From Lysinibacillus fusiformis (GTDB lineage: Bacteria; Bacillota; Bacilli; Bacillales_A; Planococcaceae), in NCBI RefSeq assembly GCF_003049525.1, contig NZ_PYWL01000001.1, forward strand, positions 930,001 through 994,000: a stretch of DNA of 64,000 nucleotides. Direction: 5' to 3'. The first letter of the stretch is position 1. Each line of letters begins with the position of its first letter. The position numbers were made by a program, and so were the translations under genes. The notes beneath the pieces are model-generated. The model was not told the DNA's origin. It saw only the letters and a list, made by a program, of their open reading frames with translations, and searched no databases. Of this stretch, positions 51,332-61,021 are shown one piece after another.

Positions 51332-51964
51332 ATGGTAAAAGCCGTGATCTGTTTTCTAGTTGTTGGCTATTTGATTGGCTGTATTCACGGCTCTAAAGTG
51401 GCACAATTTTTATCCGGGGTTGATTTAAAAAAAGCTGGCCATGGCAATGCTGGTGCCTCTAATGCTACGCTTTCACTCGGCTGGAAATATGGCGTTTTAG
51501 TAGCTCTTATCGATATTGGCAAAGGCGTCGTAGCCATCGTCGGTGCACATTTTTATTTAACAGATGCAACACATTTAACAGCAGAACAAACATGGCTCCT
51601 CACCTATTTGATAGCTGCAGGGGTTATTTTGGGGCATAATTTCCCTTTTTATATGGGCTTCAATGGTGGAAAAGGGACTGCCTCTATCATTGGAATTTTA
51701 CTTGCGGTTGATTGGAAGATTGGTTTATTTGCACTTATTCTATTTATTATTTTATCTTTTGCAACGAACTATTTAATTGTTGGGGTATTAGAATTTTACC
51801 TCGTTTTTTGTACCGCTACTTATTTATGGATTCCTGGGCTTGGCCCGACCATTATTGCCATTTTACTTTTTGCTATTGCTATTATTTTGCACATTGAAAA
51901 TATTCAACGTTTAATCAATGGAACCGAGCCTAAAGTTACTTCTGCCTTCAAGAAAAAGAAATAA
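51332..51964 (+). CDS. PlsY-family glycerol-3-phosphate acyltransferase
   Basis: A 210-residue integral membrane protein with about six helices. PlsY motif 1 (GxGNxGAxN) appears as AGHGNAGASNATLSLGWKYG, motif 2 includes DIGKGVVAI, and motif 3 is GHNFPFYMGFNGGKGTAS. PlsY transfers an acyl group from acyl-phosphate to glycerol-3-phosphate in phospholipid synthesis. The altered residues in motif 1 (Ala for Pro, Ser for Thr) and the basic C-terminus (KVTSAFKKKK) suggest a diverged second copy rather than the housekeeping enzyme. AAAGGAG precedes the ATG. Confidence 0.8.
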   Translation: MVKAVICFLVVGYLIGCIHGSKVAQFLSGVDLKKAGHGNAGASNATLSLGWKYGVLVALIDIGKGVVAIVGAHFYLTDATHLTAEQTWLLTYLIAAGVILGHNFPFYMGFNGGKGTASIIGILLAVDWKIGLFALILFIILSFATNYLIVGVLEFYLVFCTATYLWIPGLGPTIIAILLFAIAIILHIENIQRLINGTEPKVTSAFKKKK

Positions 51965-52165
51965 TATTTTTTAGGAGATATTTGTATTTTTTATGACCAT
52001 AAATTATCTCTTTAATTACTATTAAAGCTGTAAAATAGACATATTTCGCTTCTTTTCATTCTATACAATAAATGGACGAATTCTTATCTTAAAAAAACAT
52101 TATACTGACCGATGTTATGGATAATAACCGTCATTTTTACGTAGACGTAGAAGGGATGAGAAAAT

Positions 52166-53647
52166 ATGTCTTCACCTAAACAAACAACAACGAAGCGTAA
52201 TTTAAAGCCTTTATGGATTGGGTTGGCTTTTGCTTTATTAATTATCATTATTTTTTTACCTAATAACGGTGAGCTACCTGTAGCTGGACAGCGCGCTTTA
52301 GCCATTTTAGCTTTCGCGGTTATCCTGTGGGTAACAGAGGCCGTTTCATATCCTGTTAGCTCTGCAATGATTATTGCACTCGTCACTGTTTTACTAGGAC
52401 TTGCACCATCCATGGATGATCCAACAACACAACTAGGTACTGCTAGCGCCTTAAAACTATCATTAAGTGGTTTTAGTAACTCTGCCGTGGCCCTAGTAGC
52501 AGCGGCTCTTTTTCTAGCAGCAGCCATGCAAATTACCAATTTGCATAAACGACTTGCTCTTTGGATTCTTTCACTTGTAGGAACAAAAACAAAAGCCATT
52601 GTTTTCGGTGCAATATTAGTTTCAATTGCCCTTGCATTTTTTGTTCCTTCAGCTACTGCACGTGCTGGCGCAGTAGTCCCTATTCTTCTTGGAATGGTCG
52701 CAGCATTCGGTTTACCACGTGATAGTCGACTTGCTGCTTTACTCGTTATTACTTCTGTACAAGCCGTCTCCATTTGGAATATCGGTATTAAAACTGCGGC
52801 AGCGCAAAATATGGTTGCTTTGAATTTCATCCAAGAGCAATTTAATGTGAATATTTCATGGGGTGCTTGGTTACTTTATGCTGCCCCATTCTCGATTATT
52901 ATGTCAGTAGCCTTATTTTTCATTATGATTACGCTTATTAAGCCTGAGACGAGCAATATTGATGGTGGTAAAGAAGTCATCAAGAAACAATTGGCTGAGC
53001 TTGGGCCGTTAAAAGCACCTGAGATTCGGTTGATCGTTACATCATTAGTTTTACTATTTTTCTGGGCAACGGAAGGCAAGCTCCATCCATTTGATACAAC
53101 AACGGTTACAATTATCGCCATTGCTGTACTACTAATGCCTAAAATCGGCGTTTATTCATGGAAGGAAGTTGAACCTCATATCCCTTGGGGAACAATCATT
53201 GTCTTTGCAGTAGGTATTATGCTCGGAACTATTTTGCTGAATACAAAAGGTGCATCATGGTTATCAGATAAAGTTTTTGGTTCACTCGGTCTAGATACTA
53301 TGCCAATTCTTGCTACGATTGCTATCGTAACATTATTTAATATTCTTATTCATTTAGGTTTTGCTAGTGCAACAAGCTTAGCCTCTGCACTTATACCAGT
53401 GTTTATCGTGTTAACTTCCACATTAACAGCTAATGTTGATCAGGTTGGTTTTGTTATTGTACAACAATTTGTTATTAGCTTTGGTTTCCTATTACCAATT
53501 AGTGCACCACAAAATATGCTTGCCTATGGTACAGGAGCGTTTACAACAAAGGATTTCCTGAAATCAGGTATCCCACTAACGATTCTCGGCTTCCTCCTAA
53601 TTTTGCTGTTCTCTGCAACTTATTGGAAATGGATTGGCCTACTTTAA
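52166..53647 (+). CDS. DASS/SLC13-family sodium:dicarboxylate symporter
   Basis: A 493-residue transporter with about 11-12 membrane helices. Two symmetry-related signatures are visible: SGFSNSAVALVAAALFLAAAM with VPSATARAGAVVPILLG in the first half, and HLGFASATSLASALIPVF with ISAPQNMLAYGTGAF in the second. These hairpins bind sodium and the carboxylate in VcINDY-type proteins, and ILWVTEAVSYPVSSAM is the family N-terminal motif. Substrate is probably a di- or tricarboxylate or sulfate; it cannot be fixed here. The downstream convergent CoA-transferase gene handles C4 acids, which would fit succinate. GAAGGG precedes the ATG. Confidence 0.85.
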   Translation: MSSPKQTTTKRNLKPLWIGLAFALLIIIIFLPNNGELPVAGQRALAILAFAVILWVTEAVSYPVSSAMIIALVTVLLGLAPSMDDPTTQLGTASALKLSLSGFSNSAVALVAAALFLAAAMQITNLHKRLALWILSLVGTKTKAIVFGAILVSIALAFFVPSATARAGAVVPILLGMVAAFGLPRDSRLAALLVITSVQAVSIWNIGIKTAAAQNMVALNFIQEQFNVNISWGAWLLYAAPFSIIMSVALFFIMITLIKPETSNIDGGKEVIKKQLAELGPLKAPEIRLIVTSLVLLFFWATEGKLHPFDTTTVTIIAIAVLLMPKIGVYSWKEVEPHIPWGTIIVFAVGIMLGTILLNTKGASWLSDKVFGSLGLDTMPILATIAIVTLFNILIHLGFASATSLASALIPVFIVLTSTLTANVDQVGFVIVQQFVISFGFLLPISAPQNMLAYGTGAFTTKDFLKSGIPLTILGFLLILLFSATYWKWIGLL

Positions 53648-53678
53648 ACTCTAATCGTCTTAGATAAACTTATACAAC

Positions 53679-53719
53679 AAAAGGCCTTGAGGGAGCAGCT
53701 GTCCTTCAAGGCCTTTTTA
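53679..53719. terminator. Bidirectional terminator, DASS transporter / CoA transferase
   Basis: AAAAGGCCTTGA (53679-53690) pairs perfectly with TCAAGGCCTTTT, with A and T runs on each side. Confidence 0.9.
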
Positions 53720-53727
53720 TTAGAATT

Positions 53728-55248
53728 TTATTTTGATAAAGCTGGGTCTTTCATTGTCCCACTTTTTGCGTAATTGACATGCCATGACAGCGCTTTTTCA
53801 AGATCATGTGGCGTATGATGTCCACCAGTTGCCTCATTAGCGTCGTTAAAATATTGCCATAGCTGCTCACGATAGTCAGGGTGAGCACAATGATCAATAA
53901 TTAGACCTACACGTTCTTTCGGAGCAAGCCCGCGTAAATCAGCCACTCCCTGCTCTGTTACGATAACATCAACATCATGCTCTGTATGATCCACATGCGA
54001 TACCATTGGGACAATGCTCGAAATATTCCCACCCTTAGCATAGGATTTAGTCACAAAAATACCTAAGCGCGCATTGCGGGCGAAGTCACCCGATCCCCCG
54101 ATACCATTCATCATTTTAGTGCCAGAAACATGTGTAGAATTAACATTTCCGTAAATATCAACTTCTAATGCCGTATTTACTGAAATCAAGCCGAGTCGAC
54201 GAATAATTTCTGGTTGGTTAGAAATTTCTTGTGGACGCAGTACTAATTTATCCGCATACTTGTCAAAATTCCCATAAACACGGTTTCCTACTTGTTCAGA
54301 GAGGGTAATGGAAGTAGCAGAAGCAAAATTCACTTTTCCTGCATCGATTAATTCAAATACTGCATCTTGAAGTACTTCTGAGAATACTTCTAGGTTCTCA
54401 AACTCAGAATCTTTAAAACCAAGTAACACTGCGTTCGCCACTGATCCAACCCCAGATTGAATTGGACGCAAGCTTGTTGTTAAACGTCCAACTTTAATCT
54501 CTTCTCGTAGGAAGTTTAACAGATGATTAGCCATAATATCCGTTTCCTCATCAGCAGGAACGATCGTTGATGGCGCATCTAAAATATCAGAAACTACGAT
54601 ACCTTTTACTTTATCTAAATCTAACGGAATACCAATTGTACCGAGACGATCAGACACATTTTGCAAAGGGATTGGGTCCCGTTTCCCCTGTTGTGCAGGA
54701 ACGAAAATATCATGAACACCTTCTAATGCATCAAGTTGTGCTACGTTTAATTCAATGATGATTTGATCTGCCTCTTGCACAAAAATCGGAGAGTTACCAA
54801 CTGAAGTTGTAGGAATTAATAAGCCATCTTCTGTAATAGCAGCCGCTTCAATAATTGCAAAATCAATAGGTCCTATAATGCCTTGGCGAACCAACTCCGC
54901 ATTATGAGATAAATGTGCATCTACAAATGTGATATCACCACTATTAATTTTATTGCGAATACCAGCATCTGCCTGGAAAGGTCCTCGCTTGCGAATAACG
55001 CCAGCCTCCGCTAGGTATTGGTCTACCTCAGGGCCTAGAGATGCTCCTGTATATATATCTACCTGGAAGCTCTCTTTTTTAGCTTTCTCTACAAGAGCAA
55101 GAGGTACAACTTTTACATCTCCAGCACGAGTGAAACCACTCATCCCTAATACCATGCCATCCTTAATCCAAGATGCTGCTTTTTCTGCTGTTACAACCTT
55201 GCCTCGTAATTGCTCATGACGAAGCTTTTTCGCTAACTTTTCTTCCAT
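53728..55248 (-). CDS. Acetyl-CoA hydrolase / succinyl-CoA:acetate CoA-transferase family
   Basis: A 506-residue cytoplasmic enzyme of the Ach1/Cat1/AarC family. Features are KDGMVLGMSGFTRAGDVKVVP near the N-terminus, RPIQSGVGSVANAVLLGF, the catalytic Glu in NTALEVDIYGNVNSTHVSG, MNGIGGSGDFARNARL and DVIVTEQGVADLRGL. Such enzymes move CoA between succinate and acetate (or other acids) through a glutamyl-CoA intermediate. The length and motifs favour the succinate CoA-transferase branch. The strand and terminator indicate a single gene. Confidence 0.87.
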   Translation of the reverse strand: MEEKLAKKLRHEQLRGKVVTAEKAASWIKDGMVLGMSGFTRAGDVKVVPLALVEKAKKESFQVDIYTGASLGPEVDQYLAEAGVIRKRGPFQADAGIRNKINSGDITFVDAHLSHNAELVRQGIIGPIDFAIIEAAAITEDGLLIPTTSVGNSPIFVQEADQIIIELNVAQLDALEGVHDIFVPAQQGKRDPIPLQNVSDRLGTIGIPLDLDKVKGIVVSDILDAPSTIVPADEETDIMANHLLNFLREEIKVGRLTTSLRPIQSGVGSVANAVLLGFKDSEFENLEVFSEVLQDAVFELIDAGKVNFASATSITLSEQVGNRVYGNFDKYADKLVLRPQEISNQPEIIRRLGLISVNTALEVDIYGNVNSTHVSGTKMMNGIGGSGDFARNARLGIFVTKSYAKGGNISSIVPMVSHVDHTEHDVDVIVTEQGVADLRGLAPKERVGLIIDHCAHPDYREQLWQYFNDANEATGGHHTPHDLEKALSWHVNYAKSGTMKDPALSK

Positions 55249-55614
55249 TCCTTATTCCTCCATCCCACTTTATTTTTGTTCAACTAGTATTTGGTTCCAT
55301 TATCTCTGTCATCAAAATTACCTCTGCTTCAAACAAATAGGCAGGAGGCTTTATCCTTAATTAAAAGAGCTAACCCCACTCCTCTTCTGCATAAGAATAA
55401 TCTAATTTTTGGTAGCACAACCAAATAAAAAGCCGATTATATAATTTTATACTATTTAGAATATTTAATCTATATCAAATGAAATATTTAACTTTCCGAG
55501 ATAATTTCTACATTTCCAAACTATTTAAATATAATTATCTACCCCTCTTTAATCGATTTTGATTGGAAAGCGTGCTATGCTCTTGATATATAAGTGACAA
55601 AGGAGAGTAGACAA
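55249..55614. other. Divergent intergenic region
   Basis: A 366-bp AT-rich region between the CoA transferase (-) and nitroreductase (+) genes. A possible plus promoter (TTGGAA, 18 bp, TATATA) ends near 55592. No structured RNA or palindrome is convincing. Confidence 0.45.
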
Positions 55615-56346
55615 ATGGTTAAAGAATTATTACGAAACCATTCTTCAGTAAGAATCTATGATGGAAACCCGATTTCAAAAGAAATTATTGAAGAATTAAT
55701 CGCAACAGCCCAAATGGCTGCCACGTCACATTTTGTGCAAGCCTATAGTGTTATATGGGTAACAGATGCAGACAAAAAAGAGAAATTAGGATTACTCTCT
55801 GGGAATCCCCGTCAGTATGAAACTTCTGGTGGAGCCTTTGTTTTTTGCGTTGATTTCAAACGCCTACAAATGGCAGGTAAGTTAGAGGGAGTAGATATCG
55901 TGGCAGATTCAGCCGAAAATGTCCTTGTTGGAGTTGCTGATGTATCATTGTTTGCACAAAACTTTGTTATTGCAGCAGAATCAATGGGATATGGCATTTG
56001 CTATATTGGAGGAGTGCGCAATAACCCTTCAGAAATAAGCGATTTATTTAATTTACCTGATCACGTTTTCCCGTTGTTCGGTCTAACAATTGGTGTACCT
56101 GTTCGTCGTAATGAGGTAAAACCACGTTTGCCTGTGTCTGCCGTATTACATGAAAATGAATACAATGCCGAGAAGTATGATGAACTTTTACCAGCATATA
56201 ATGAGACAATGGAAGCCTATTATAATAGTCGATCATCTAACAGAAAAATCGATAATTGGACAAAGCAAATGGCTGATTTTTTAATTGAGCAACGTCGTCC
56301 TCATATAAAAGATTTTTTAGCTACGAAAGGATTTAACTGGAAATAA
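55615..56346 (+). CDS. Oxygen-insensitive NADPH nitroreductase (NfsA/NfrA-like)
   Basis: A 243-residue flavoenzyme from ATG 55615, with AAAGGAGAG upstream. Features are LLRNHSSVRIYDGNPISKE, AATSHFVQAYSVIWV, ADVSLFAQNFVIAAESMGYGICYIGGVRNNP and LFGLTIGVPVRRNEVKPRLP, then a C-terminal basic/aromatic region. This is the NfsA-FRP branch: homodimeric, FMN-bound, NADPH-using, reducing nitroaromatics, quinones or flavins, with the Arg-rich C-terminus contacting NADPH phosphate. It is distinct from the shorter nitroreductase at 12538-13110. Single gene with a terminator. Confidence 0.88.
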   Translation: MVKELLRNHSSVRIYDGNPISKEIIEELIATAQMAATSHFVQAYSVIWVTDADKKEKLGLLSGNPRQYETSGGAFVFCVDFKRLQMAGKLEGVDIVADSAENVLVGVADVSLFAQNFVIAAESMGYGICYIGGVRNNPSEISDLFNLPDHVFPLFGLTIGVPVRRNEVKPRLPVSAVLHENEYNAEKYDELLPAYNETMEAYYNSRSSNRKIDNWTKQMADFLIEQRRPHIKDFLATKGFNWK

Positions 56347-56359
56347 ACAACTTTTTTCT

Positions 56360-56401
56360 AAAATGGGGTTACTATCGAATGATAATAACCCCATTTTTTT
56401 C
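56360..56401 (+). terminator. Terminator of the NfsA-like gene
   Basis: AAAATGGGGTTA pairs with TAACCCCATTTT, followed by a T run. Confidence 0.9.
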
Positions 56402-56557
56402 ATAATATCGATACTAATTTGTATAAACTCTAGTCATTATGTCTCGATATATCTATTAAGTACAATAATAAATTAAACGAAAAGACTCTTCCATTTTCAA
56501 ACAATTCCATTCATATTAATAAATGATTACTTATTTACGAAGGGAGTTATACAAGCA

Positions 56558-56983
56558 ATGTCCTATATCAATAAACATCTTGCTCGTACCTTAGAACAAC
56601 AACATAAGAGAAGTGTAAGAGGTTTATTTTTAAAAATTGAAGAACTAAATGCTGCTTGCACTCAACTAAGAAAACGACTTGAGCCTGAAACAGATATAGC
56701 CGTTTATAAATATGCGATAGATTATGTCAATCAATTTGTTGCCCATACCTCTATCCTCAATTTAAAATTTATTACTAATACTCAAAATTTAGAAGTGTTA
56801 GTATTACACGCTCTTCTACTATCCTTTATTTTAGAAAATGAGGACAACCAGTCTTTTGCCTACGAGGAAAAATTGCTAAAAGGATACTTACAAGACACTT
56901 TCACATTAAATGATCATGCAAAAACACTCTTTATAAACCATAGAGAAAAAATGCTCAGCTTTATTGAAAACGAAGGAACATAA
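56558..56983 (+). CDS. Uncharacterised helical protein
   Basis: A 141-residue cytoplasmic protein with no recognised domain. It is mostly alpha-helical: a basic N-terminal helix (LARTLEQQHKRSVRGLFLKIEELN), a middle segment VYKYAIDYVNQFVAHTS, a hydrophobic helix (EVLVLHALLLSFILE) and an acidic C-terminus. GAAGGGAG precedes the ATG, codon use is like that of the neighbours, and it has its own terminator, so I regard it as a real gene. No function is proposed. Confidence 0.6.
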   Translation: MSYINKHLARTLEQQHKRSVRGLFLKIEELNAACTQLRKRLEPETDIAVYKYAIDYVNQFVAHTSILNLKFITNTQNLEVLVLHALLLSFILENEDNQSFAYEEKLLKGYLQDTFTLNDHAKTLFINHREKMLSFIENEGT

Positions 56984-57022
56984 AAAAGACGCTCTTGATA
57001 TAACGAACAAGATCGTCTTTTA
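56984..57022. terminator. Bidirectional terminator after the 141-residue gene
   Basis: AAAAGAC-GCTCTTG (56984-56997) pairs with CAAGATCGTCTTTT (57008-57021), one mismatch; usable from both convergent genes. Confidence 0.87.
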
Positions 57023-57027
57023 CTTTT

Positions 57028-58707
57028 TTATTGTAAGCCTTTAATAATTAAAGAACGGACTGGCAGGAATTGCTCCCCTGTGTCACCATATTTGATAATA
57101 ACCTCGTCACCTTCTTGTAAATAAATAGCTAAAGGTTCTGTTTCGGCACTTACTAAGTAATTTTCACCATTGCTTAATAAGAAAGAAATCGTCGTAAAAT
57201 CACCAAGTCGTTCCTTGTAAACTCGGACAACTTTTCCGCTAGCCTGTTTCTCTTCTGCATTTGAACTACCATCTACCGTATTTCCTCCTCGACTTAAAGC
57301 AGTTTTATACAGCTTCAGTGCTTCTCTTGGAGTGGTAGCGTAAACAGAAATTTCAGGATTGGCTGCTGAAACAATGAAATAGTTTTGTAAAAATCCATTT
57401 GAATCAAGCACCGCTGTCAGCCAGCTAGCTTCTCCATAAAAATTATATAATACAGGCATTTCACCAGCCCATTTTTTCTCAATAAATTTCTTTTCGATAA
57501 TTTGCAAATTCCCCTGTGAGTCCATATAGCTTGAATCTAGATTACCTGTGTAATAGGTTGCTTCGCCTGTTCTTGCATTCGTTAAGGAATAACCTAACAT
57601 GGAATCTACGCCTTCTTTAGGACTTGTAAAATCGGTAAAGTAATACATATCGCCTTTTTCATCAAAAATAGGACTGACATTCGATTCTGTACCTTCGTCC
57701 GAAGGGATTTTCACATCTTTCTTACCAAACATACTGTTCCAAAAACCATGAACATAATTACCGAAATAACTGTTCTGTAAGCTTACAGTCTCAGGTGAAA
57801 CTGCACCATCAATAAATTCAGGTATAGCATCAAGCTTAACTACTTCTGACTTCCCTGTAAGTGCATCGACCAAGACAATACCTTTTACATCAAAGCCATT
57901 ACGCCCAGAAATAAATTCACCATATGAGCGAATGTAATAAGGCTTCCCTTCATCATCTACTTCAAGTTGTACATCTCCGTAGAATATAAGGAATGGATGT
58001 TGTAAACGAATATGACGTTCTAAATTGGTATTTAAATAGGCTGAAGGAACATATTTCATTTCCTCTTTTACAAATTTAGGATTATCTGCTGAATCTGTAG
58101 CACTCATAATAAAGTAACCAGGTGTCGTATCACCATTCATCCATTTAAAGAATCCCGAAAATTCAACTGGTGCGATATAAACATATTCACCTTTTACTTT
58201 TTGAATTTGTAAACGACCTAATTCATAATAGCTTGTATTCGGTACTTGCCCGAATGCCTTTTTCATTTTATTACGAGCAAATTTTGGTGGAACACTTGCA
58301 GGTGTCTGTGTCTCATCAAACGGCTTTAGCTCCACTTCTTCCTTCATTTCTGAAGACTTAAATTTCTCATTCGCATTCCATAATGGTGCTGATAGAACAT
58401 AGACTGCAACACCTAGGCTCGCTAAAAATAAAACACCTTTTATTTTTCGTTCAATGCCACTTGCAAGCATTGCACCAATTAACGTTAATAAAATAATAGC
58501 TGGCCAGAAAACAAGCCAATTGACGTCAATTTTTGTTACATACAAAGTGATTCCTGTTGCTAAAAACCCTAGCACAAAGACACCAATAAAAAAGTATCCA
58601 ATCACCTTTCTAGATTTTCCATCTTCTCGCTTCTTAGTAATAAGCGGTGTTACTAACACACTCGCGATTAATGCAATGACTGCAGAAGCTATTAGTAGCT
58701 TAGTCAT
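57028..58707 (-). CDS. Conserved membrane protein of unknown function
   Basis: A 559-residue protein from ATG 58707, 9 nt after AGAGAGG; the ATG at 58716 touches that site. Four membrane helices occupy residues about 1-125. The large remaining part is beta-rich with repeated motifs resembling YVAPVEFSGFFKW...GYF, DEEGKPYYIRSYGE...VLVDALTGKSEVV and GEATWLTAVLDSNG. The last 80 residues (SGKVVRVYKERLGDFTTISFLLSNGENYLVSAE, LQEGDEVIIKYGD) look like a small OB- or SH3-like barrel. No family function is recalled. Single gene, divergent from the lysoplasmalogenase gene. Confidence 0.6.
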   Translation of the reverse strand: MTKLLIASAVIALIASVLVTPLITKKREDGKSRKVIGYFFIGVFVLGFLATGITLYVTKIDVNWLVFWPAIILLTLIGAMLASGIERKIKGVLFLASLGVAVYVLSAPLWNANEKFKSSEMKEEVELKPFDETQTPASVPPKFARNKMKKAFGQVPNTSYYELGRLQIQKVKGEYVYIAPVEFSGFFKWMNGDTTPGYFIMSATDSADNPKFVKEEMKYVPSAYLNTNLERHIRLQHPFLIFYGDVQLEVDDEGKPYYIRSYGEFISGRNGFDVKGIVLVDALTGKSEVVKLDAIPEFIDGAVSPETVSLQNSYFGNYVHGFWNSMFGKKDVKIPSDEGTESNVSPIFDEKGDMYYFTDFTSPKEGVDSMLGYSLTNARTGEATYYTGNLDSSYMDSQGNLQIIEKKFIEKKWAGEMPVLYNFYGEASWLTAVLDSNGFLQNYFIVSAANPEISVYATTPREALKLYKTALSRGGNTVDGSSNAEEKQASGKVVRVYKERLGDFTTISFLLSNGENYLVSAETEPLAIYLQEGDEVIIKYGDTGEQFLPVRSLIIKGLQ

Positions 58708-58832
58708 TTGGTTCATCCTCTCTTAAAGCTTTCTGTCTTCTTATTTACGGTTACATACTAAAAAAGTTTCATACATAAGGTATATTAAATTACATGTAGG
58801 CGTCTTTATGTCCAGGTATTTTTAAAGTCTAT

Positions 58833-58969
58833 AACATCTGATGGTGATTTTCGCCATCAAAATGTTGGACCACCGGAATATCCAAAGGACGTATTGTTTT
58901 GCATATCCTTTATTTCAATATCGTTTAGATTCACTCTCCCTGGCGACTCGTTACTTAAAGAGGTGAGTC
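58833..58969. other. Hairpin-rich intergenic segment, no gene
   Basis: Within the 362-bp gap 58708-59069, three hairpins follow one another. The first is AACAT, GATGG with CCATC, ATGTT (58833-58866). The second is AAAGGA with TCCTTT (58884-58911). The third is GACTC with GAGTC (58945-58969), flanked by GG/CC. On the minus strand this would be the leader of the 559-residue membrane-protein gene. I could not match it to any riboswitch consensus I know (ydaO, M-box, S-box, L-box, T-box and fluoride were compared). Confidence 0.35.
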
Positions 58970-59069
58970 CCCGCTCTTCACTATCAGATAAAAAATGTTG
59001 GCTGCATAGATAAATAAAGGAATTCTATCATAAAGAAAGAATTTCATAATAGAAAAGGAGCTGAAAATA

Positions 59070-59720
59070 GTGTTTAAAAAAATATTAATTGCTTTCATTA
59101 TTTTATTTGGGTTGTATTACATTTTTCTTTTTTCTCATATTCCAGAAAGCTTACAACTAATCTTTAAGGTCATCCCGATGTTGTTGATGATTATTTTAGC
59201 GGCCATTCAGAAACCCGTACATAAAAAAAAATATCAACTATTGATTATTATAGGTCTAGTATTTTGTATGATTGGCGACTATACATTGCAATGGTTTTTA
59301 ATTGGGCTAACTAGTTTTCTAATCGGCCATATCTTTTATATTTTTGCCTTCTCATCTGCAAACGAGGAACCAGTACCAATATGGGCAAAAATAATCTTAT
59401 TACTGTACGGAGCAGGAATGGCCATTTGGATTGCAGGATCCGTTTTCAAAACTGGTGAAACGATTTTAGCTATTGCAGTGATCGCCTATATTGCAGTCAT
59501 TTTAACGATGGGATGGACAGCAATTAAAACTGGCTCTAAATTCGCAACAATAGGTGCTTTGTTATTTATCGCCTCAGATTCCTATTTATCTATTAATAAA
59601 TTTGTAATGCCATTAGCTTTTTCACATGAAGTCATTATGCTGACTTATTATAGTGCCCAATTACTCATAGCTTTAAGTATTCTTCAATATTCCGAAATCC
59701 GAAGTAAAGTGTTACAATAA
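59070..59720 (+). CDS. Lysoplasmalogenase family (YhhN) membrane protein
   Basis: A 216-residue protein with about eight membrane helices. The YhhN signatures are visible: GLVFCMIGDYTLQWFLIGLTSFLIGHIFYIFAF in the first half and GALLFIASDSYLSINKF in the second, with the conserved Asp and His residues in or near membrane helices. Animal TMEM86 members cleave the vinyl ether bond of lysoplasmalogens; the bacterial role is less clear. The start is GTG 59070 with AAAGGAG upstream. It lies 29 bp ahead of pepT on the same strand with no terminator between, so the two may be co-transcribed. Confidence 0.8.
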   Translation: MFKKILIAFIILFGLYYIFLFSHIPESLQLIFKVIPMLLMIILAAIQKPVHKKKYQLLIIIGLVFCMIGDYTLQWFLIGLTSFLIGHIFYIFAFSSANEEPVPIWAKIILLLYGAGMAIWIAGSVFKTGETILAIAVIAYIAVILTMGWTAIKTGSKFATIGALLFIASDSYLSINKFVMPLAFSHEVIMLTYYSAQLLIALSILQYSEIRSKVLQ

Positions 59721-59749
59721 TTACACATACACATTAGGGGGCCATACTT

Positions 59750-60979
59750 ATGAAAGAACAAGTAATTGAGCGATTAATACGTTATGCAAAAATTGATACA
59801 CAATCAGATTTCACAAGCGAAACTACTCCTTCTACACCAAAACAATTTGATCTGTTACATGTTTTGAAAGATGAACTTGCTACTGTAGGCTTAACAGACA
59901 TTACATTAGATGAAAATGGCTATTTATTTGCGACACTAGAAGCAAATACAGACAAAGATATTCCAACTATCGGCTTTTTAGCACATGTGGACACAACTAC
60001 GGATTTTACGGGAACAAATGTTAACCCGCAGCGCTTAGATAATTATGAAGGTGGAGATATTCAGCTAAACAAAAACTTAGTGATGTCACCAACTGATTTC
60101 CCTGAGCTTCAAAATTACATTGGTCAAACACTTATTACGACAGATGGTACGACATTGTTAGGAGCAGATGATAAGGCTGGTATTGCTGAAATTATAACAG
60201 CTATGGAATACCTTATCCAAAACCCAAGTATTAAGCATGGTAAATTACGCGTGGCGTTTACACCTGATGAGGAAATCGGCCGTGGCCCACATAAATTTGA
60301 TGTGGCTGCATTTGGAGCAGACTATGCCTATACAATGGATGGCGGACCATTAGGTGAGCTACAATACGAAAGCTTCAATGCTGCTGGCGTAAAGGTAGTC
60401 ACAAAAGGAACAAGCGTCCATCCTGGATCTGCAAAAAATAAAATGGTCAATGCCATTACAATGGCTATTGCCTTCCAAAATGAAATGCCTACAGAGGCGG
60501 TTCCTGAAAAGACTGAAGGTTATGAAGGTTTCATTCATTTAATGGGCTTTAAAGGGGCTATCGAGCATGCAGAGCTATCGTATATCGTTCGTGACCATGA
60601 TCGTCAAAAATTCGAAGAGAAAAAACAGTTAATGCAAGATGCTGCAGCCAAAATTCAAGCGCAATTTGGTGAGAATGCTTTAAGCATTACTATCGAGGAT
60701 CAATACTATAATATGGGCGAAAAAATCGAACCTGTAAAAGAAATTGTGGACATCGCTCGTGAGGCTATGGAAAAATTAGATATTACACCAATTACCCTAC
60801 CTATACGCGGTGGTACTGACGGCTCACAATTATCTTATATGGGCTTACCAACACCAAATATTTTTGCTGGCGGCGAAAATATGCATGGTAAATTTGAATA
60901 TGTATCTGCTGAAACAATGGAAAAGGCAACACAAGTCATCATTGAAATCGTTCAGCTATTTGAACAACGTGCAGAATAG
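59750..60979 (+). CDS. pepT: Peptidase T (tripeptide aminopeptidase)
   Basis: A 409-residue M20B cytoplasmic zinc peptidase releasing the N-terminal residue of tripeptides. Metal-site motifs are [23 protein letters not shown] with the bridging Asp, [15 protein letters not shown] with the catalytic Glu pair, [12 protein letters not shown], and the C-terminal [29 protein letters not shown] is typical of PepT. Length is the usual 408-410. AGGGGG precedes the ATG. It complements the M20 dipeptidase at 11089-12471 in peptide breakdown. Confidence 0.93.
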   Translation: MKEQVIERLIRYAKIDTQSDFTSETTPSTPKQFDLLHVLKDELATVGLTDITLDENGYLFATLEANTDKDIPTIGFLAHVDTTTDFTGTNVNPQRLDNYEGGDIQLNKNLVMSPTDFPELQNYIGQTLITTDGTTLLGADDKAGIAEIITAMEYLIQNPSIKHGKLRVAFTPDEEIGRGPHKFDVAAFGADYAYTMDGGPLGELQYESFNAAGVKVVTKGTSVHPGSAKNKMVNAITMAIAFQNEMPTEAVPEKTEGYEGFIHLMGFKGAIEHAELSYIVRDHDRQKFEEKKQLMQDAAAKIQAQFGENALSITIEDQYYNMGEKIEPVKEIVDIAREAMEKLDITPITLPIRGGTDGSQLSYMGLPTPNIFAGGENMHGKFEYVSAETMEKATQVIIEIVQLFEQRAE

Positions 60980-61021
60980 TTTATCTTGTGCCCAAGTAGT
61001 TCTTTAAGGGACTTGAAATAT

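Noticed and set aside
52084..52830. A 248-codon minus-strand frame opposite the DASS transporter gene
   Set aside because: It is antisense to strongly conserved transporter helices, has no ribosome binding site and a composition typical of a shadow frame.
58833..58866. Fluoride (crcB) riboswitch suggested by GATGG...CGCCATC
   Set aside because: The conserved pseudoknot partners and the downstream TGATGGCTCCT-like block are absent, and no fluoride transporter gene follows.
58921..58990. ydaO-type c-di-AMP riboswitch on the minus strand
   Set aside because: Only a loose GAGCGGGGACTCA-like block is present; the conserved GTCAGCTAACCTCG-like 3-prime end is missing.
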